Notes: generated from the sequence alone by a model not told the origin. Counted from the stretch's first letter, positions 42,607-53,435 are shown. The stretch: 59,961 bases of DNA from Clostridia bacterium (GCA_017623575.1 JAGAOS010000052.1:1-59961), one strand, 5' to 3'. A program made the numbers and translations.

Positions 42607-45600
42607 ATGAAAAAGTTATTAGCATTAATACTTTCGTTGCTTATGGCTTTTAGCTGTATGACCTGTTTGTTTACAGGCTCAGTTTCAGCTGCCGAAGCAA
42701 CAGACATCACATGGCAGTCGCCGGCTTCTTGGGTAAGCTTTGCTACCGTTGATGGAGCAGGAGCTATAGATGGCCCTGTTGTAAAGATGCAAACTGCTGC
42801 AAATCAGGCACTATACACCAGATTAAATCTTGATGCAAACACAAATTACAATCTCACTATGTATGTGAAAAACTTAGCATTAACAGGCTACCAACAGTTT
42901 ACAGTTGCAAGCTCACTTGGTAGCGATGCATTGGATTTTGCCAAATTATCCGGCGCATGGGCAGATTATAAGCCTGCAAGCCATTTGGCAGACGGTGCAG
43001 TAGTTGCATACAATTCTTATTTTAAAGATTTAGGTGCAACCGAGGTTACCGGTGCAGACGGCGAAACCTGGAGTAAAATAAATGTTAAGTTTACCACAAG
43101 TGATGCTACTCAGTATATTCTTGTTATGAATTCATTCTCGCTTGTTGATTCGTCAAATAACAATGTGTATATTTCTGATTTAGCATTTGAAAAGAAGATT
43201 TTAGGCGATTGGGCGCCGGGAAGAAGTATAACAATATCCTCAACCGAGTCTGACGGAGCTGCAATAGCACCCTACCAAAATGGACCTGCTTACAAAATCC
43301 AAACCTGGCCCTGTAATCAGTCTATTTATACTACCGCAAAATTAGAGCCCAATACTGATTATGTATTTTCAGCTTATTTTAAGGGTAATTATATTCCTGC
43401 CGTTGGTTATAATGCCGACGGTAACGCAACCGACGGCAAAGGAGAAACTTGGGTAATTTCCACTAAAGCAGGTTTTGATGATTGTCATATGAATAACGGT
43501 AGTGTAGTATCAACCGGCTGGTTTGAATACTATGATGATGACGGTTATGAAAATCTTTATAAACATAATGCTCATAGAGATTCATATACCGATAATAATA
43601 CCTGGCGTAAATATTCCTTTAACTTTACAACAGGTACAGATACCGATTATTATATAGTTCTTGGTCTTGAAGCTGCTTACAGTGGCGGCGACACCGACCC
43701 CAGAACGATGTATATGTCCGATGTATCGGTTAAAAAGAATATTGGAATGTCTGCCGTTGCAGAGGGTAACGGTACTGTTGCTGTATCAAACAGCACTCCT
43801 GATGAGGGCGAAGAGGTAACATTTACCGCAAAACCTTATGCAGGCTGTGAGTTCCTTGGTTGGTATAACGGAGATACAAAGGTTAGCGATAGCCTTGTTT
43901 ACACCGTAACAGCAGATAAAGCCTTAACTCTCACCGCTAAATTTAAGGGAGAGTTGCTGGAATGGAAATCTCCTACCAGTTGGGCAAATGTTACCAATGT
44001 GGATGGTACACCTGCCGTAAATGGTCCCCTTTTAAAGGTGAATGCTCAGTTCCAGGCTATCTATGCCAGAGTTACCTTAAAGCCTAATACCAACTATACC
44101 TATACAATGTATACTAAAGGTATTGTATTAACAGGCTATCCACAGTTTACCATTGCAACATCCCTTGGAAGCGATGCGCTGGATTTTGCCAAATTATCCG
44201 GCGAATGGACCGAGTATAAGCCCGCAAGCCACTTGGCAGACGGTGCAGAGGTTATTTACAATTCTTATTATATGAATCTGAATGTTGAAGATGTAGAGGC
44301 TTCGGATTTTTCACACTGGCAGAAGATTACCGTAAACTTTACTACAACTGCTGCCGATGAATATATAGTTGTAATGAACTCGCTACCGCCCGAAAATGCA
44401 AGTGAACCTGCTTTGTTTATGTCTGATGCTGCATTTGCCGAAAATATTAGTATGACTGCTACTGCAGAGGGTAATGGTAGCGCAAAAGTTTCCAATGCCG
44501 CACCTGTAAAGGGCGAGCAGGTTACCTTTACTGCTACTACCATAGGCGATTCTGAATTCCTTGGTTGGTACAACGGCGATGTTAAGGTTAGTAATGACCT
44601 TGTTTACACCTTAACCGCTACCGAATCCTTAAATCTTGTTGCAAAATTCTTGGGTGGTGCCACAGCCGTTGACGGTTGGGTATGCCCCAGAGATCCTAAC
44701 GGATGGATATCAACTACAACCGAAATTGCTCCCAAAGCAGGCGGTACTGTTTACAAAACAGGCAGTTGGCCCTGTGACCGCTCAATTTATACCAAATTAA
44801 CCCTTAAACCCGGCACTCAATACATCTTCAGCGCATACTTTATGGGTGCTGTTGCTCCTGCTATAAGAAATAATGCTGACCCATATCAGCCCGCACTTTA
44901 TCAGGATGGTAAGGGTAATGAATCCTGGGTAATTTCTGCTAATGCAGATATAACTAAGGGTAATGCAGGATCTTCTACCGGAATATCCGATTGGAATGAG
45001 TTTACAGGTAACGGAACCTATACAAACCTTAATAAAGGTGACGGTTCCTTGGATGCTTGGGATGAAGATAATAAGTTTACAACCTGGCGCAAGTACACTA
45101 TGACCTTTACAACCGAAGAGGACGCCGAATACTATATTATCCTTGGTTTGGAGGGTGACTCCTCTAAGCAAACAGGTCAGTCCGGTGGCTACCCCACCTA
45201 TATGTCTGATGCTTGTATAATTGAAGTAGGAGATGCCGTTGCCGAGGTTACAGATTACACCGAAAATCTAGGTTCTTCTCTCCGTAAGGAAAGTGAAAGC
45301 GCCTACGGTCAGGCAATCCGCCACAAGTTCACCCTTAATAAGAGCGTTTTTGCCGCAGATTATGACGGCTACAAACTTGTTGAAATTGGTTTTGCAACCA
45401 CAGTTACCGCTAATTTAGAAGGTCATGCAAATATTCCTGTGCTTAATGCTTCTTCTTACAATGTGCTTGTAGGTGTTGCATACAAGGCAGATTACAGCGG
45501 CAATGTTTCTAAAAATATTATGTTTGCGGAGGATGATACTACCGTTACCTACACCGCCGCACTTTACAATATTTCTGACTATGCAAAATCATATACCGTT

Positions 45601-45792
45601 GTACCCTATGTTATTTACGAAAACGCAGAGGGCGCTCAGGTTACCCGCTACGGCGAGGGTCAGACAGCCTCAATCTTTGATGTTGCAAAGGCAATTCTTG
45701 ATGGCAATAATGATGACGATAAAGCCTATGTAAATAACACTCTTCTTGCAGGCGATTATAAAGCACAGTATGATGAGTGGTTGGCAAATTAA
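42607..45792 (+). CDS. Large secreted protein with InlB-type B-repeats and duplicated carbohydrate-binding-like modules
   Basis: 1061 residues from the ATG at 42607, which has AAAAGGAGAGA upstream. The signal peptide (KKLLALILSLLMAFSCMTC) ends near VSAAEA. Two kinds of module are each present twice. One is about 160 residues (SWVSFATVDGAGAIDGP..., again SWANVTNVDGTPAVNGP...) with the shared phrase LGSDALDFAKLSG. The other is about 190 residues (KIQTWPCNQSIY, again KTGSWPCDRSIY). They are linked by two divergent InlB B-repeat units (EGNGTVAVSNSTPDEGEEVT ... FLGWYNGD). The modules look like jelly-roll CBMs. No LPXTG or S-layer motif was found, so it is probably released or held by an unseen C-terminal interaction. 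The target ligand is unknown. Confidence 0.85.
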   Translation: MKKLLALILSLLMAFSCMTCLFTGSVSAAEATDITWQSPASWVSFATVDGAGAIDGPVVKMQTAANQALYTRLNLDANTNYNLTMYVKNLALTGYQQFTVASSLGSDALDFAKLSGAWADYKPASHLADGAVVAYNSYFKDLGATEVTGADGETWSKINVKFTTSDATQYILVMNSFSLVDSSNNNVYISDLAFEKKILGDWAPGRSITISSTESDGAAIAPYQNGPAYKIQTWPCNQSIYTTAKLEPNTDYVFSAYFKGNYIPAVGYNADGNATDGKGETWVISTKAGFDDCHMNNGSVVSTGWFEYYDDDGYENLYKHNAHRDSYTDNNTWRKYSFNFTTGTDTDYYIVLGLEAAYSGGDTDPRTMYMSDVSVKKNIGMSAVAEGNGTVAVSNSTPDEGEEVTFTAKPYAGCEFLGWYNGDTKVSDSLVYTVTADKALTLTAKFKGELLEWKSPTSWANVTNVDGTPAVNGPLLKVNAQFQAIYARVTLKPNTNYTYTMYTKGIVLTGYPQFTIATSLGSDALDFAKLSGEWTEYKPASHLADGAEVIYNSYYMNLNVEDVEASDFSHWQKITVNFTTTAADEYIVVMNSLPPENASEPALFMSDAAFAENISMTATAEGNGSAKVSNAAPVKGEQVTFTATTIGDSEFLGWYNGDVKVSNDLVYTLTATESLNLVAKFLGGATAVDGWVCPRDPNGWISTTTEIAPKAGGTVYKTGSWPCDRSIYTKLTLKPGTQYIFSAYFMGAVAPAIRNNADPYQPALYQDGKGNESWVISANADITKGNAGSSTGISDWNEFTGNGTYTNLNKGDGSLDAWDEDNKFTTWRKYTMTFTTEEDAEYYIILGLEGDSSKQTGQSGGYPTYMSDACIIEVGDAVAEVTDYTENLGSSLRKESESAYGQAIRHKFTLNKSVFAADYDGYKLVEIGFATTVTANLEGHANIPVLNASSYNVLVGVAYKADYSGNVSKNIMFAEDDTTVTYTAALYNISDYAKSYTVVPYVIYENAEGAQVTRYGEGQTASIFDVAKAILDGNNDDDKAYVNNTLLAGDYKAQYDEWLAN

Positions 45793-45809
45793 TTAATAAA
45801 TTATATTGA

Positions 45810-45847
45810 AAAAGGTGGCGCCCTGCTTCGGCAGGGCGCCACCTTTT
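45810..45847 (+). terminator. Strong intrinsic terminator
   Basis: AAAAGGTGGCGCCCTGC (45810-45826) and its exact complement (45831-45847) form a 17-bp stem closed by a TTCG tetraloop and ending in TTTT. It is one of the strongest terminators in the window. Confidence 0.95.
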
Positions 45848-45863
45848 ATATGCTCCTCAAATC

Positions 45864-45892
45864 TTGACAAAATTATGCATTTTTGGTAAAAT
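45864..45892 (+). promoter_or_regulatory. Promoter of uvrA
   Basis: TTGACA (45864-45869) and an extended -10, TGgTAAAAT (45884-45892), with 17 bases between hexamers. No clear LexA box was seen near it. Confidence 0.75.
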
Positions 45893-45964
45893 TAATCTGT
45901 ATTACGATTTTATAATTAAATCTATTTTTCGCATATTAAATGTATAACACTTCCGGAGGAAATT

Positions 45965-48808
45965 ATGGCAAGGGAATCCATTGTAATCAAAGGCGCAAGA
46001 GAGCATAATTTAAAAAATGTTGATATTGAAATCCCCCGTGATAAACTTGTTGTTTTTACGGGTCTTTCGGGCTCGGGAAAATCTTCCCTTGCCTTTGATA
46101 CCATATATTCTGAAGGTCAGCGCCGCTATATGGAATCCCTTTCATCCTATGCCCGAATGTTTTTGGGTCAAATGGAAAAGCCTAATGTGGATAGTATAGA
46201 AGGTCTTTCGCCTGCCATTTCTATTGACCAAAAAACAACCTCTAAAAATCCCCGTTCCACAGTTGGCACCGTAACCGAAATTTATGATTATTTAAGGCTT
46301 CTTTATGCTAGAGTAGGTGTACCCCACTGTCCTGTATGCGGTAGGGAAATCCGTCAGCAAACGGTGGATCAGATTGTAGACAAGCTGTTAGAGCTTGAAG
46401 GCGGCACCCGTATTCAGGTTATGGCACCCATTGCCCGCGGCAAAAAGGGTGAATATGTTAAGGAGTTGGAAAAAGCCAAACGCTCAGGCTTTGTTCGTGT
46501 TCGTATTGATGGCAGTATTTATGACCTTTCGGAAGAAATTAAATTAGATAAAAACATTAAGCATAATATAGAAATTGTGGTTGACCGCCTTGTTATAAAG
46601 GATGAAATAAAGGGTCGCCTTGCAGACAGTATTGAAACGGCAAGCTCACTTGCAAACGGTCTTATAGTTGTGGATGTAGTGGGCGGTGAGGAGCAGATGT
46701 TCTCACAGAATTACGCCTGTCCCGAGCATAATATAAGCGTACCCGAGCTTAGCCCCCGTATGTTTTCCTTCAATAATCCATTCGGCGCCTGCCCTACCTG
46801 CACCGGTCTTGGTTGCTTTAAGCGTGTGGATGTGGATTTGCTTATTCCCGACCCTTCAAAATCTCTTATGGAGTACGCTATTAAGGCAAGCGGTTGGGGT
46901 ATTCATCCCTTTAAGGGCGGTGACGGCGAAACCATAGCCGCTATGTATTATAAAGGTCTTGCCGAGCATTTTGGTTTTGATGTAAATGACCCTTATGAAA
47001 AAATTCCCGAAAAGGCTAAAAAAGCCATACTTTACGGCACAAAGGAAAAAATCAAATTCACCCGAAATAATGAGTGGGCGGGTGGAGAATACACTTCTGT
47101 TTTTGAAGGCGTTGTAAATAATTTAGAGCGCAGATATAAAGAAACCTCCAGCGATTGGGCAAGGGCAGAAATTGAGACGGTTATGAGCGAATGTGACTGT
47201 CCCGATTGCGGCGGTAAAAGACTTCGCCCCGAAGCGTTGGCAGTAACCGTAAACGGTAAAAATATTGATGATGTCTGCCGTATGTCGGTGGATGATTCTC
47301 TTGCGTTTTTTGAAGATATAAGCTTTTCTAAGCGTGATGAAACAATAGCAAAGCCAATTTGCAAAGAGATTTGCAACCGCCTTAATTTTCTTAAAAGTGT
47401 AGGACTTTCATATCTTACCCTTTCCCGTGCGGCAGGCTCGCTTTCGGGCGGCGAAAGTCAACGAATCCGTCTGGCAACACAGATTGGCTCATCACTTATG
47501 GGTGTGCTTTATATTCTGGATGAGCCCAGCATAGGTCTGCATCAGCGTGATAATGAAAAGCTTCTTGGTACACTGCAAAGGCTTCGCGATTTAGGCAACA
47601 CCCTTATTGTGGTGGAACACGATGAGGAAACAATGCTTGCTGCCGATTATATTGTAGATATAGGTCCTGGCGCAGGTGTTCACGGTGGCGAGATTGTTGC
47701 CGCGGGTACTCCAAAGCAGATTATGGAGTCAAAATCCTCCATTACGGGTGACTACCTTTCGGGCAGAAGAAAAATTCCCGTTCCTGAAAAGCGTCGCACC
47801 CCCCAAAAAGGCTATCTTACAGTTGTTGGAGCGGTTGAAAACAATCTTAAAAATGTTACCGCGAAAATCCCCTTGGGATGCTTTGTGGCAGTTACGGGTG
47901 TTTCAGGTTCGGGAAAATCCTCTCTTGTTAATTCAATTATTTATAAAAAGCTTGCGTCTGAGCTTATGGGCGCCCGCAAATTTGCAGGCAAGCATAAAAA
48001 AATTGAGGGTATTGAGCTTTTAGACAAGGTAATTGATATTGACCAATCTCCCATAGGCAGAACCCCCCGTTCAAATCCCGCAACCTACACAGGTGTGTTT
48101 AATGATATCCGCGACCTTTTTGCTTCCACCAAGGATTCAAAGGCAAAGGGATATAATGCAGGCAGATTTTCCTTTAATGTTAAGGGCGGTCGATGTGAAG
48201 CCTGTCAGGGTGACGGTATTTTAAAAATAGAAATGCACTTTTTACCCGATGTTTATGTGCCCTGTGAGGTTTGTGGCGGCACCCGATACAATCGCGAAAC
48301 CTTAGAGGTTAAATATAAAGATAAAAACATTTATGATGTTTTGGAAATGACCGCCGAGGAAGCTACAAAATTCTTTGAAAGTATTCCCAAAATTCATCGT
48401 AAGCTAAAAACTCTTTGTGATGTTGGTTTAGGCTATGTTAAAATTGGTCAGCCTGCAACTACCCTTTCGGGCGGTGAGGCTCAACGCGTTAAGCTTGCAA
48501 CCGAGCTTTCGCGCAGGGCAACGGGTCAGACTATATATATTTTAGATGAGCCTACCACAGGACTTCACACCGCCGATGTTCACAAGCTTTTAGAGGTTTT
48601 ACAACAGCTTGTGGATACGGGTAATACAGTCCTTGTAATTGAGCACAATTTGGATGTTATTAAAACCGCTGATTATATTATTGATTTAGGTCCCGAAGGG
48701 GGCGATAAGGGCGGCGAGATTGTTTGCACAGGCACCCCTGAGGAGGTCGCCGAGTGTGAAGCATCCCACACAGGTCGATTTATTAAAAAGATATTAAATC
48801 AGAATTAA
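45965..48808 (+). CDS. uvrA: Excinuclease ABC subunit A
   Basis: UvrA finds DNA damage and loads UvrB in nucleotide excision repair. The 947-residue length is standard. Two ABC ATPase modules are present: Walker [15 protein letters not shown] (about residues 32-45) with signature [12 protein letters not shown], and [14 protein letters not shown] (about 640) with [12 protein letters not shown]. Zinc sites are [12 protein letters not shown]...CPTC with His replacing one Cys, and CEACQGDG...CEVCGGTRY. The start has CCGGAGGAA upstream. It is monocistronic or read through to the next gene. Confidence 0.98.
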   Translation: MARESIVIKGAREHNLKNVDIEIPRDKLVVFTGLSGSGKSSLAFDTIYSEGQRRYMESLSSYARMFLGQMEKPNVDSIEGLSPAISIDQKTTSKNPRSTVGTVTEIYDYLRLLYARVGVPHCPVCGREIRQQTVDQIVDKLLELEGGTRIQVMAPIARGKKGEYVKELEKAKRSGFVRVRIDGSIYDLSEEIKLDKNIKHNIEIVVDRLVIKDEIKGRLADSIETASSLANGLIVVDVVGGEEQMFSQNYACPEHNISVPELSPRMFSFNNPFGACPTCTGLGCFKRVDVDLLIPDPSKSLMEYAIKASGWGIHPFKGGDGETIAAMYYKGLAEHFGFDVNDPYEKIPEKAKKAILYGTKEKIKFTRNNEWAGGEYTSVFEGVVNNLERRYKETSSDWARAEIETVMSECDCPDCGGKRLRPEALAVTVNGKNIDDVCRMSVDDSLAFFEDISFSKRDETIAKPICKEICNRLNFLKSVGLSYLTLSRAAGSLSGGESQRIRLATQIGSSLMGVLYILDEPSIGLHQRDNEKLLGTLQRLRDLGNTLIVVEHDEETMLAADYIVDIGPGAGVHGGEIVAAGTPKQIMESKSSITGDYLSGRRKIPVPEKRRTPQKGYLTVVGAVENNLKNVTAKIPLGCFVAVTGVSGSGKSSLVNSIIYKKLASELMGARKFAGKHKKIEGIELLDKVIDIDQSPIGRTPRSNPATYTGVFNDIRDLFASTKDSKAKGYNAGRFSFNVKGGRCEACQGDGILKIEMHFLPDVYVPCEVCGGTRYNRETLEVKYKDKNIYDVLEMTAEEATKFFESIPKIHRKLKTLCDVGLGYVKIGQPATTLSGGEAQRVKLATELSRRATGQTIYILDEPTTGLHTADVHKLLEVLQQLVDTGNTVLVIEHNLDVIKTADYIIDLGPEGGDKGGEIVCTGTPEEVAECEASHTGRFIKKILNQN

Positions 48809-48880
48809 CACATTATTCAAGCATTATATTGGCAGATGCGTTAAAATAAATAGTAATATCTGAAACAAGGGGGCAGAGTA

Positions 48881-49744
48881 GTGTTTGGATTTGTAAAGGC
48901 GTATAAGCCCGAACTCAGAGTAAAGGAGTTTGATTTTTATAAAGCCGTTTATTGTTCCCTTTGCCGTGATTTAGGCAAAAAATACGGTATTGTTGCCCGT
49001 TTTTCTTTAAGCTATGATTTTACATTTTTAAGCCTGCTTCATATGTCCCTTACCGACGGTTGTACCGCTATTGAGCGCAAAAGATGTGTTTGTAATCCAC
49101 TTAAAAAATGCAACTATCTCTGTTCGGGGGGACTACCCGAAATGCCAACCGCTGCGGCCGCAATAATGCTATATTCAAAGCTTAATGATAATATTGCCGA
49201 TGAAGGCTTTTTAAAAGGGCTTGGTTATAGATTACTAAGGCTTTTATCCCGCAAGGGCTATAAAAAAGCAGTGGCGGATTTCCCAAAAATAGGTGAAGTT
49301 TTTACTGAGTATCTTAAGGCACAAAACAAAGTGGAAGAAAACAACACTTCGGATGTGGATATTGCCGCCGAGCCAACGGCTAAAATGTTGTCAGAGCTGT
49401 TTCGGCTTTGCGCACCAAACGGTGAAACCCGCGCTTTGGAAAGACTTGGCTATTCTATGGGCAGGTGGATTTATATACTGGATGCCGCTGTGGATTTGCA
49501 AAAGGATATAAAGAAAAATCGCTACAATCCCTTTAAGGCGGAGGTTAATGATAATACCAACCTAACCGAATTTTTTCAAAATCGCATAATTCCGTCGCTT
49601 AACATTTGCATAAGTGAAGCAGAGGCGGCATTTGACCTTTTAGATATTAAAAAATTAAAAAATATATTAGGTAACATAATATATATTGGCTTGGAAGAAA
49701 GCCAAAAAACAGAGCTAAGTATTATTAAGGAGAAAAGAAAATGA
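48881..49744 (+). CDS. DUF5685 family protein
   Basis: A 287-residue soluble protein with a GTG start at 48881 after GGGGGCAG. The opening [20 protein letters not shown], then [15 protein letters not shown] with two Cys, and [16 protein letters not shown] are characteristic of DUF5685. [19 protein letters not shown] (about residue 195) is reminiscent of the Asp-rich helices of prenyltransferase-like folds, though this is only suggestive. It overlaps the next J-domain gene by 4 bases, an arrangement seen in many Clostridia. Function unknown. Confidence 0.85.
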   Translation: MFGFVKAYKPELRVKEFDFYKAVYCSLCRDLGKKYGIVARFSLSYDFTFLSLLHMSLTDGCTAIERKRCVCNPLKKCNYLCSGGLPEMPTAAAAIMLYSKLNDNIADEGFLKGLGYRLLRLLSRKGYKKAVADFPKIGEVFTEYLKAQNKVEENNTSDVDIAAEPTAKMLSELFRLCAPNGETRALERLGYSMGRWIYILDAAVDLQKDIKKNRYNPFKAEVNDNTNLTEFFQNRIIPSLNICISEAEAAFDLLDIKKLKNILGNIIYIGLEESQKTELSIIKEKRK

Positions 49745-50361
49745 AAGATCCATATGCAGTATTAGGTGTTGAACGCAACGCTACCGATGATGAAATTAAA
49801 AATGCCTATCGTGAGCTTGCCAGAAAGTACCATCCGGATAGATATTCCGACAACCCTCTTTCTGATTTAGCTTCAGAAAAAATGCAGGAGATCAATGAGG
49901 CATATGACCAGATTATGACCAGCCGTCGCGGTCGTGCCAAGGGTAGCTCAAACGCAAACTACAATAATCCTAACAGTAGCTTTTCAGATATCCGCTCTTA
50001 TATAACTCAGGGCAGAATTGAAGATGCGCAGGAGCTTTTAGACGGTATCCCTATGGAAAAGCGTGATGCAGAGTGGCACTTTTTAAACGGTACTGTTGCA
50101 TATCGTCGCGGTCATTTTGATGCCGCTTACACAAGCTTTGCTACAGCTACCCGTATGGAGCCTTCAAATCCTGAATACCGTGAAGCCTTTGCCCGTATTC
50201 AGCGCAGCAGTAATCATTATGCAGGCAACCCTTACGGTAACCCCTATCGTTCAGGCGGTAATATGGGCGGCGGTTGTACAGGCTGTGATGTCTGTCAGGG
50301 TCTTATTTGTGCCGATTGTTGCTGTGAGTGTATGGGCGGCGACCTGCTTCGTTGTTGTTAA
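49741..50361 (+). CDS. J-domain protein with TPR-like middle and Cys-rich tail
   Basis: A 206-residue DnaJ-like protein. The J-domain ([20 protein letters not shown], then YHPDR with the HPD tripeptide, ending NEAYDQIM) fills residues 1-60 and would stimulate a DnaK ATPase. Residues 80-145 look like one to two TPR helices ([20 protein letters not shown]). The last 30 residues hold ten cysteines ([20 protein letters not shown]), which could bind metal or lipid. It is not the housekeeping DnaJ, since the G/F and CxxCxGxG domains are missing. Its partners are probably the DUF5685 and membrane genes that overlap or abut it. Confidence 0.88.
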   Translation: MKDPYAVLGVERNATDDEIKNAYRELARKYHPDRYSDNPLSDLASEKMQEINEAYDQIMTSRRGRAKGSSNANYNNPNSSFSDIRSYITQGRIEDAQELLDGIPMEKRDAEWHFLNGTVAYRRGHFDAAYTSFATATRMEPSNPEYREAFARIQRSSNHYAGNPYGNPYRSGGNMGGGCTGCDVCQGLICADCCCECMGGDLLRCC

Positions 50362-50362
50362 T

Positions 50363-50887
50363 ATGAAAACTAAAAAGATAACCTTTTGTGGCATATCGGC
50401 AGCGCTTGCAACGGTAATTATGCTTACGGGCTATTTTCCATACCTTACCTATGCAATACCCGCAATGGCATCAATTGTAATAATGGCTGTGGTTATTGAA
50501 TTAGGTAATAAATATGCCTTTGCAACATATTTAGCTTCGGTTTTACCTGTTTTTTTGTTTTGTGAGCTGGAATCAAAGCTGCTATATATTTTTCTTATGG
50601 GATTTTACCCAATTTTAAAGGCTGTTTTTGAAAAATGCAGAAGTAAAGTCTTAGAATATATTCTGAAATTCGCTCTTTTAAACGGGGCGGTAGGGGTAAT
50701 CTACCTTTTAAGCACCCTTGTTTTTGGACTTTCCTTTGATGATATGGGTGAACTTGGCAAATACGGCTCGGTAATTCTGTTAATCGCCGCTAATATTGCA
50801 TTTTTGCTTTATGATATATGTATAAGCAAGCTTTCCTACAGTTATATGGTGCTGGTTCATCCTCGCGTTAAAAAAATGTTGAAATGA
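50363..50887 (+). CDS. Membrane protein, ECF transporter S-component-like
   Basis: 174 residues from the ATG at 50363, one base after the J-domain stop. It is hydrophobic with about six helices, starting KKITFCGISAALATVIMLTG, the ISxALxxVxML phrase found at the N-terminus of many vitamin-binding S components. The C-terminus is basic (HPRVKKMLK). An ECF substrate-binding role is possible but no substrate-specific residues are known to me. It overlaps the flavoprotein gene by 4 bases. Confidence 0.75.
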   Translation: MKTKKITFCGISAALATVIMLTGYFPYLTYAIPAMASIVIMAVVIELGNKYAFATYLASVLPVFLFCELESKLLYIFLMGFYPILKAVFEKCRSKVLEYILKFALLNGAVGVIYLLSTLVFGLSFDDMGELGKYGSVILLIAANIAFLLYDICISKLSYSYMVLVHPRVKKMLK

Positions 50888-52116
50888 GAAATAATATGGA
50901 ATACCCTATTATAATAATTGGTGGGGGAGCGGCTGGACTTATGGCTGCTACTACCGCCGCTTTGTACGGCAAAAAGGTGCTTGTACTGGAAAAAATGCCC
51001 CGACCCGCCCGCAAGATTATGATAACGGGCAAGGGCAGATGCAATTTAACAAACAATACCGATTTAAACGGCCTTATTGCAAACACCTGTCGCAACGGCA
51101 GATTTTTGTATTCGGCATTTTCAAGATTTGGCGCTGAGGATACTATCGCATTTTTTGAACGGGCGGGCGTTCCCCTTAAAACCGAGCGAGGAAACAGAGT
51201 TTTCCCAGTGTCCGATAAATCGGTAGATATTGTAGACGGACTTGTTAATTCGGCAAAAAAAGCAGGGGTAAAAATACTTAATAAAGAGGTAGAGGATATA
51301 ATAACCCTTGACGGTGCCGTTTCGGCGGTAAAATGCACCGACGGAACCCGCTTTGAATGTGAAAGTCTGCTTATTGCAACGGGTGGAAAATCCTACCCCA
51401 CAACAGGCTCTACGGGTGACGGCTATACCTTTGCCAAAAAGCTTGGTCACACCATAACCGACCTTCGCCCCTCTTTAGTACCTATGGAGGTTTATGAGGG
51501 CTTTCCCGAACAGCTTTCGGGGCTTAGTCTTAAAAATGTTTCTTTAACCCTTAAAAATGGCGGTAAGGTCTGCTATAAGGAACAGGGTGAAATGCTTTTT
51601 ACCCATTTTGGTATATCGGGTCCCTTGGTGCTTAGCGCCTCGGCGGCTATGGATAAGCTGAGTGAGGACTGTAAGGCTTACATAGATTTAAAGCCCGCCC
51701 TTAGCGAGGAGCAGTTGGATAAACGACTGTTAAGGGATTTTGAGTCTTGCAAAAATAAAGAGCTTATAAATTCGCTGGATGCTTTGCTTCCCAAAAAGCT
51801 GATACCACCCGTAATTGCGTCGGCAGGTGTACCGCCCAAAACAAGGGTCAACGCCCTCACCAAGGAGCAACGATTGTCCCTTGTAAAAACCTTAAAGGCT
51901 CTGCCCCTTACCGTTACGGCGCTTCGCTCATATAATGAGGCTGTTGTTACCCGCGGTGGTGTTTCGGTAAAGGAGATTGACCCAAAAACAATGGAATCAA
52001 AACTTATAAAGGGTTTATTCTTTGCGGGTGAGGTTATTGATGTAGATGCCTTTACAGGTGGCTTTAATCTTCAAATTGCCTTTTCAACAGGCTATTTAGC
52101 GGGCGAAAATATGTAG
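50884..52116 (+). CDS. HI0933/YhiN-family NAD(P)/FAD-dependent oxidoreductase
   Basis: A 410-residue flavoprotein. The dinucleotide-binding motif is IIIIGGGAAGLMAA near the N-terminus. GKGRCNLTNN, GGKSYPTTGSTGDGY, GVSVKEIDPKTMESK and GGFNLQIAFSTGY at the end are the family blocks. The physiological reaction of this family is not settled. The ATG at 50884 overlaps the upstream stop (ATGA); an in-frame ATG at 50896 is equally plausible, as no strong ribosome binding site favours either. Confidence 0.9.
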   Translation: MRNNMEYPIIIIGGGAAGLMAATTAALYGKKVLVLEKMPRPARKIMITGKGRCNLTNNTDLNGLIANTCRNGRFLYSAFSRFGAEDTIAFFERAGVPLKTERGNRVFPVSDKSVDIVDGLVNSAKKAGVKILNKEVEDIITLDGAVSAVKCTDGTRFECESLLIATGGKSYPTTGSTGDGYTFAKKLGHTITDLRPSLVPMEVYEGFPEQLSGLSLKNVSLTLKNGGKVCYKEQGEMLFTHFGISGPLVLSASAAMDKLSEDCKAYIDLKPALSEEQLDKRLLRDFESCKNKELINSLDALLPKKLIPPVIASAGVPPKTRVNALTKEQRLSLVKTLKALPLTVTALRSYNEAVVTRGGVSVKEIDPKTMESKLIKGLFFAGEVIDVDAFTGGFNLQIAFSTGYLAGENM

Positions 52117-52164
52117 TATATATTAGCTATTTTCTGTAAAAAATAAATTTCAGGAGTTGTAATT

Positions 52165-52836
52165 ATGATAGCAGTTGCGATTGACGGACCTGCAGGCGCA
52201 GGCAAATCTACTCTGGCAAGAAGACTTGCAAAGCATAAGGGCTTTATCTATGTGGATACAGGTGCCCTTTACCGCGCAGTGGGTCTTAAAATGTTAAGAA
52301 ATAATGTTTCCTGTGATAATTTAAAAGCAGTTGAGGAGCTTCTTGCCTCTACCGAGCTGGACATCCGCTTTGTGGAAGGTGAGCAGGTTGTTATGCTGGA
52401 TAATGAAAATGTAAACGGACTTATCCGTACCCCTGAGGTTTCTATGATGGCTTCCGATTGCTCCGCCCTGCCCATAGTTCGCGCATTTTTATTAGATATG
52501 CAAAGAAACCTAGCAAAAAGAAATTCTGTTGTAATGGACGGCAGAGACATAGGTACCGTTGTTCTGCCCGATGCAAAGGTAAAAATCTTTTTAACCGCAT
52601 CACCTTTGGCCAGAGCAAAGCGCCGCTGTAATGAGCTTTTGGAAAAGGGTATGACAGTAGAACTTACCGAGGTTTTAAAGGATATTGAGCAAAGGGATTA
52701 TAACGATTCCCACAGAGATATTGCCCCCTTAAAGCAGGCAGAGGATGCCGCTTTGGTTGACACCACCGAGCTTGATTTAGATGGCTCCTTTGAACTCCTT
52801 TTAAAAACTGTTGATGCTTTAGCGGAGGAAAAATAA
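52165..52836 (+). CDS. cmk: Cytidylate kinase
   Basis: CMP/dCMP kinase, 223 residues. The P-loop is IDGPAGAGKSTLA (residues 6-18) and YVDTGALYRAV follows, as in all Cmk. MDGRDIGTVVLPDAKVK and RRCNEL complete the fold, with QRDYNDSHRDIAPL near the end. It starts a compact operon with plsC and the ispH-rpsA fusion gene, each overlapping or separated by 3 bases. This order is shared by many Clostridia. A good CAGGAG ribosome binding site precedes it. Confidence 0.96.
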   Translation: MIAVAIDGPAGAGKSTLARRLAKHKGFIYVDTGALYRAVGLKMLRNNVSCDNLKAVEELLASTELDIRFVEGEQVVMLDNENVNGLIRTPEVSMMASDCSALPIVRAFLLDMQRNLAKRNSVVMDGRDIGTVVLPDAKVKIFLTASPLARAKRRCNELLEKGMTVELTEVLKDIEQRDYNDSHRDIAPLKQAEDAALVDTTELDLDGSFELLLKTVDALAEEK

Positions 52837-53432
52837 TGTTTTACAGAATAATGCGTTTAATTGTTTATCCCTTTATCCGTATTTTTATAAGAGTGGAGCA
52901 TTTTGGAATGGAAAATGTTCCAAAAAACAAGGGCTACATAATGGCGGCAAATCATACCTCAATTGCAGATATGTTTGCTATAGCCGTACCCATAAAGGGT
53001 CAGATTTGCTATATGGCAAAGGAGGAGCTTTTTAAGTTTTTCCTTGTAAAATGGCTTTTTAAAGCTCTGGGTTGCTTTGCGGTAAAACGCGGCAAGGGCG
53101 ACACCGAGGCTATTGATAAAGCCTGCTCTATAATAAATAACAATAAGGTGCTTGGAATTTTCCCCGAAGGCACCCGTTCCAAAACGGGCGAGCTTGGTAA
53201 GGCAAAGCCGGGTGTGGCTTTAATTGCAATGCAAACTAAGGCAGATATTCTTCCCGTTTCGGTAAAATACAGCACAGGCACCTTTAAACTGTTTTGCAAG
53301 GCAACGGTCAGGGTAGGGGAATTAATACCCTATAAAGAGCCTGCTGAAGATGAAAGTCAGCGCGCCGCCATCCGCAGAATTTCTACTGAGGTTATGGATA
53401 ATATAAAAGAACTCTGGGAAAAGGAAGATTAA
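52836..53432 (+). CDS. plsC: 1-acyl-sn-glycerol-3-phosphate acyltransferase
   Basis: A 198-residue enzyme that acylates lysophosphatidic acid in membrane lipid synthesis. NHTSIADMF (residues 39-47) is the catalytic H-x4-D motif and FPEGTRSKTGELG the glycerol-phosphate binding motif. A hydrophobic N-terminal segment (MFYRIMRLIVYPFIRIFI) probably lies in the membrane. The ATG overlaps the cmk stop (TAATG). Confidence 0.94.
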   Translation: MFYRIMRLIVYPFIRIFIRVEHFGMENVPKNKGYIMAANHTSIADMFAIAVPIKGQICYMAKEELFKFFLVKWLFKALGCFAVKRGKGDTEAIDKACSIINNNKVLGIFPEGTRSKTGELGKAKPGVALIAMQTKADILPVSVKYSTGTFKLFCKATVRVGELIPYKEPAEDESQRAAIRRISTEVMDNIKELWEKED

Positions 53433-53435
53433 ATT

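Noticed and set aside
42720-45200. Repeated DNA blocks that look like direct repeats
   Set aside because: They are in-frame duplications of protein modules in one long gene, too long and too unequal for CRISPR or regulatory repeats.
45841-45964. LexA box upstream of uvrA
   Set aside because: No CGAACnnnnGTTCG-like site was found. The promoter is clear, but SOS control is not supported by what I see.
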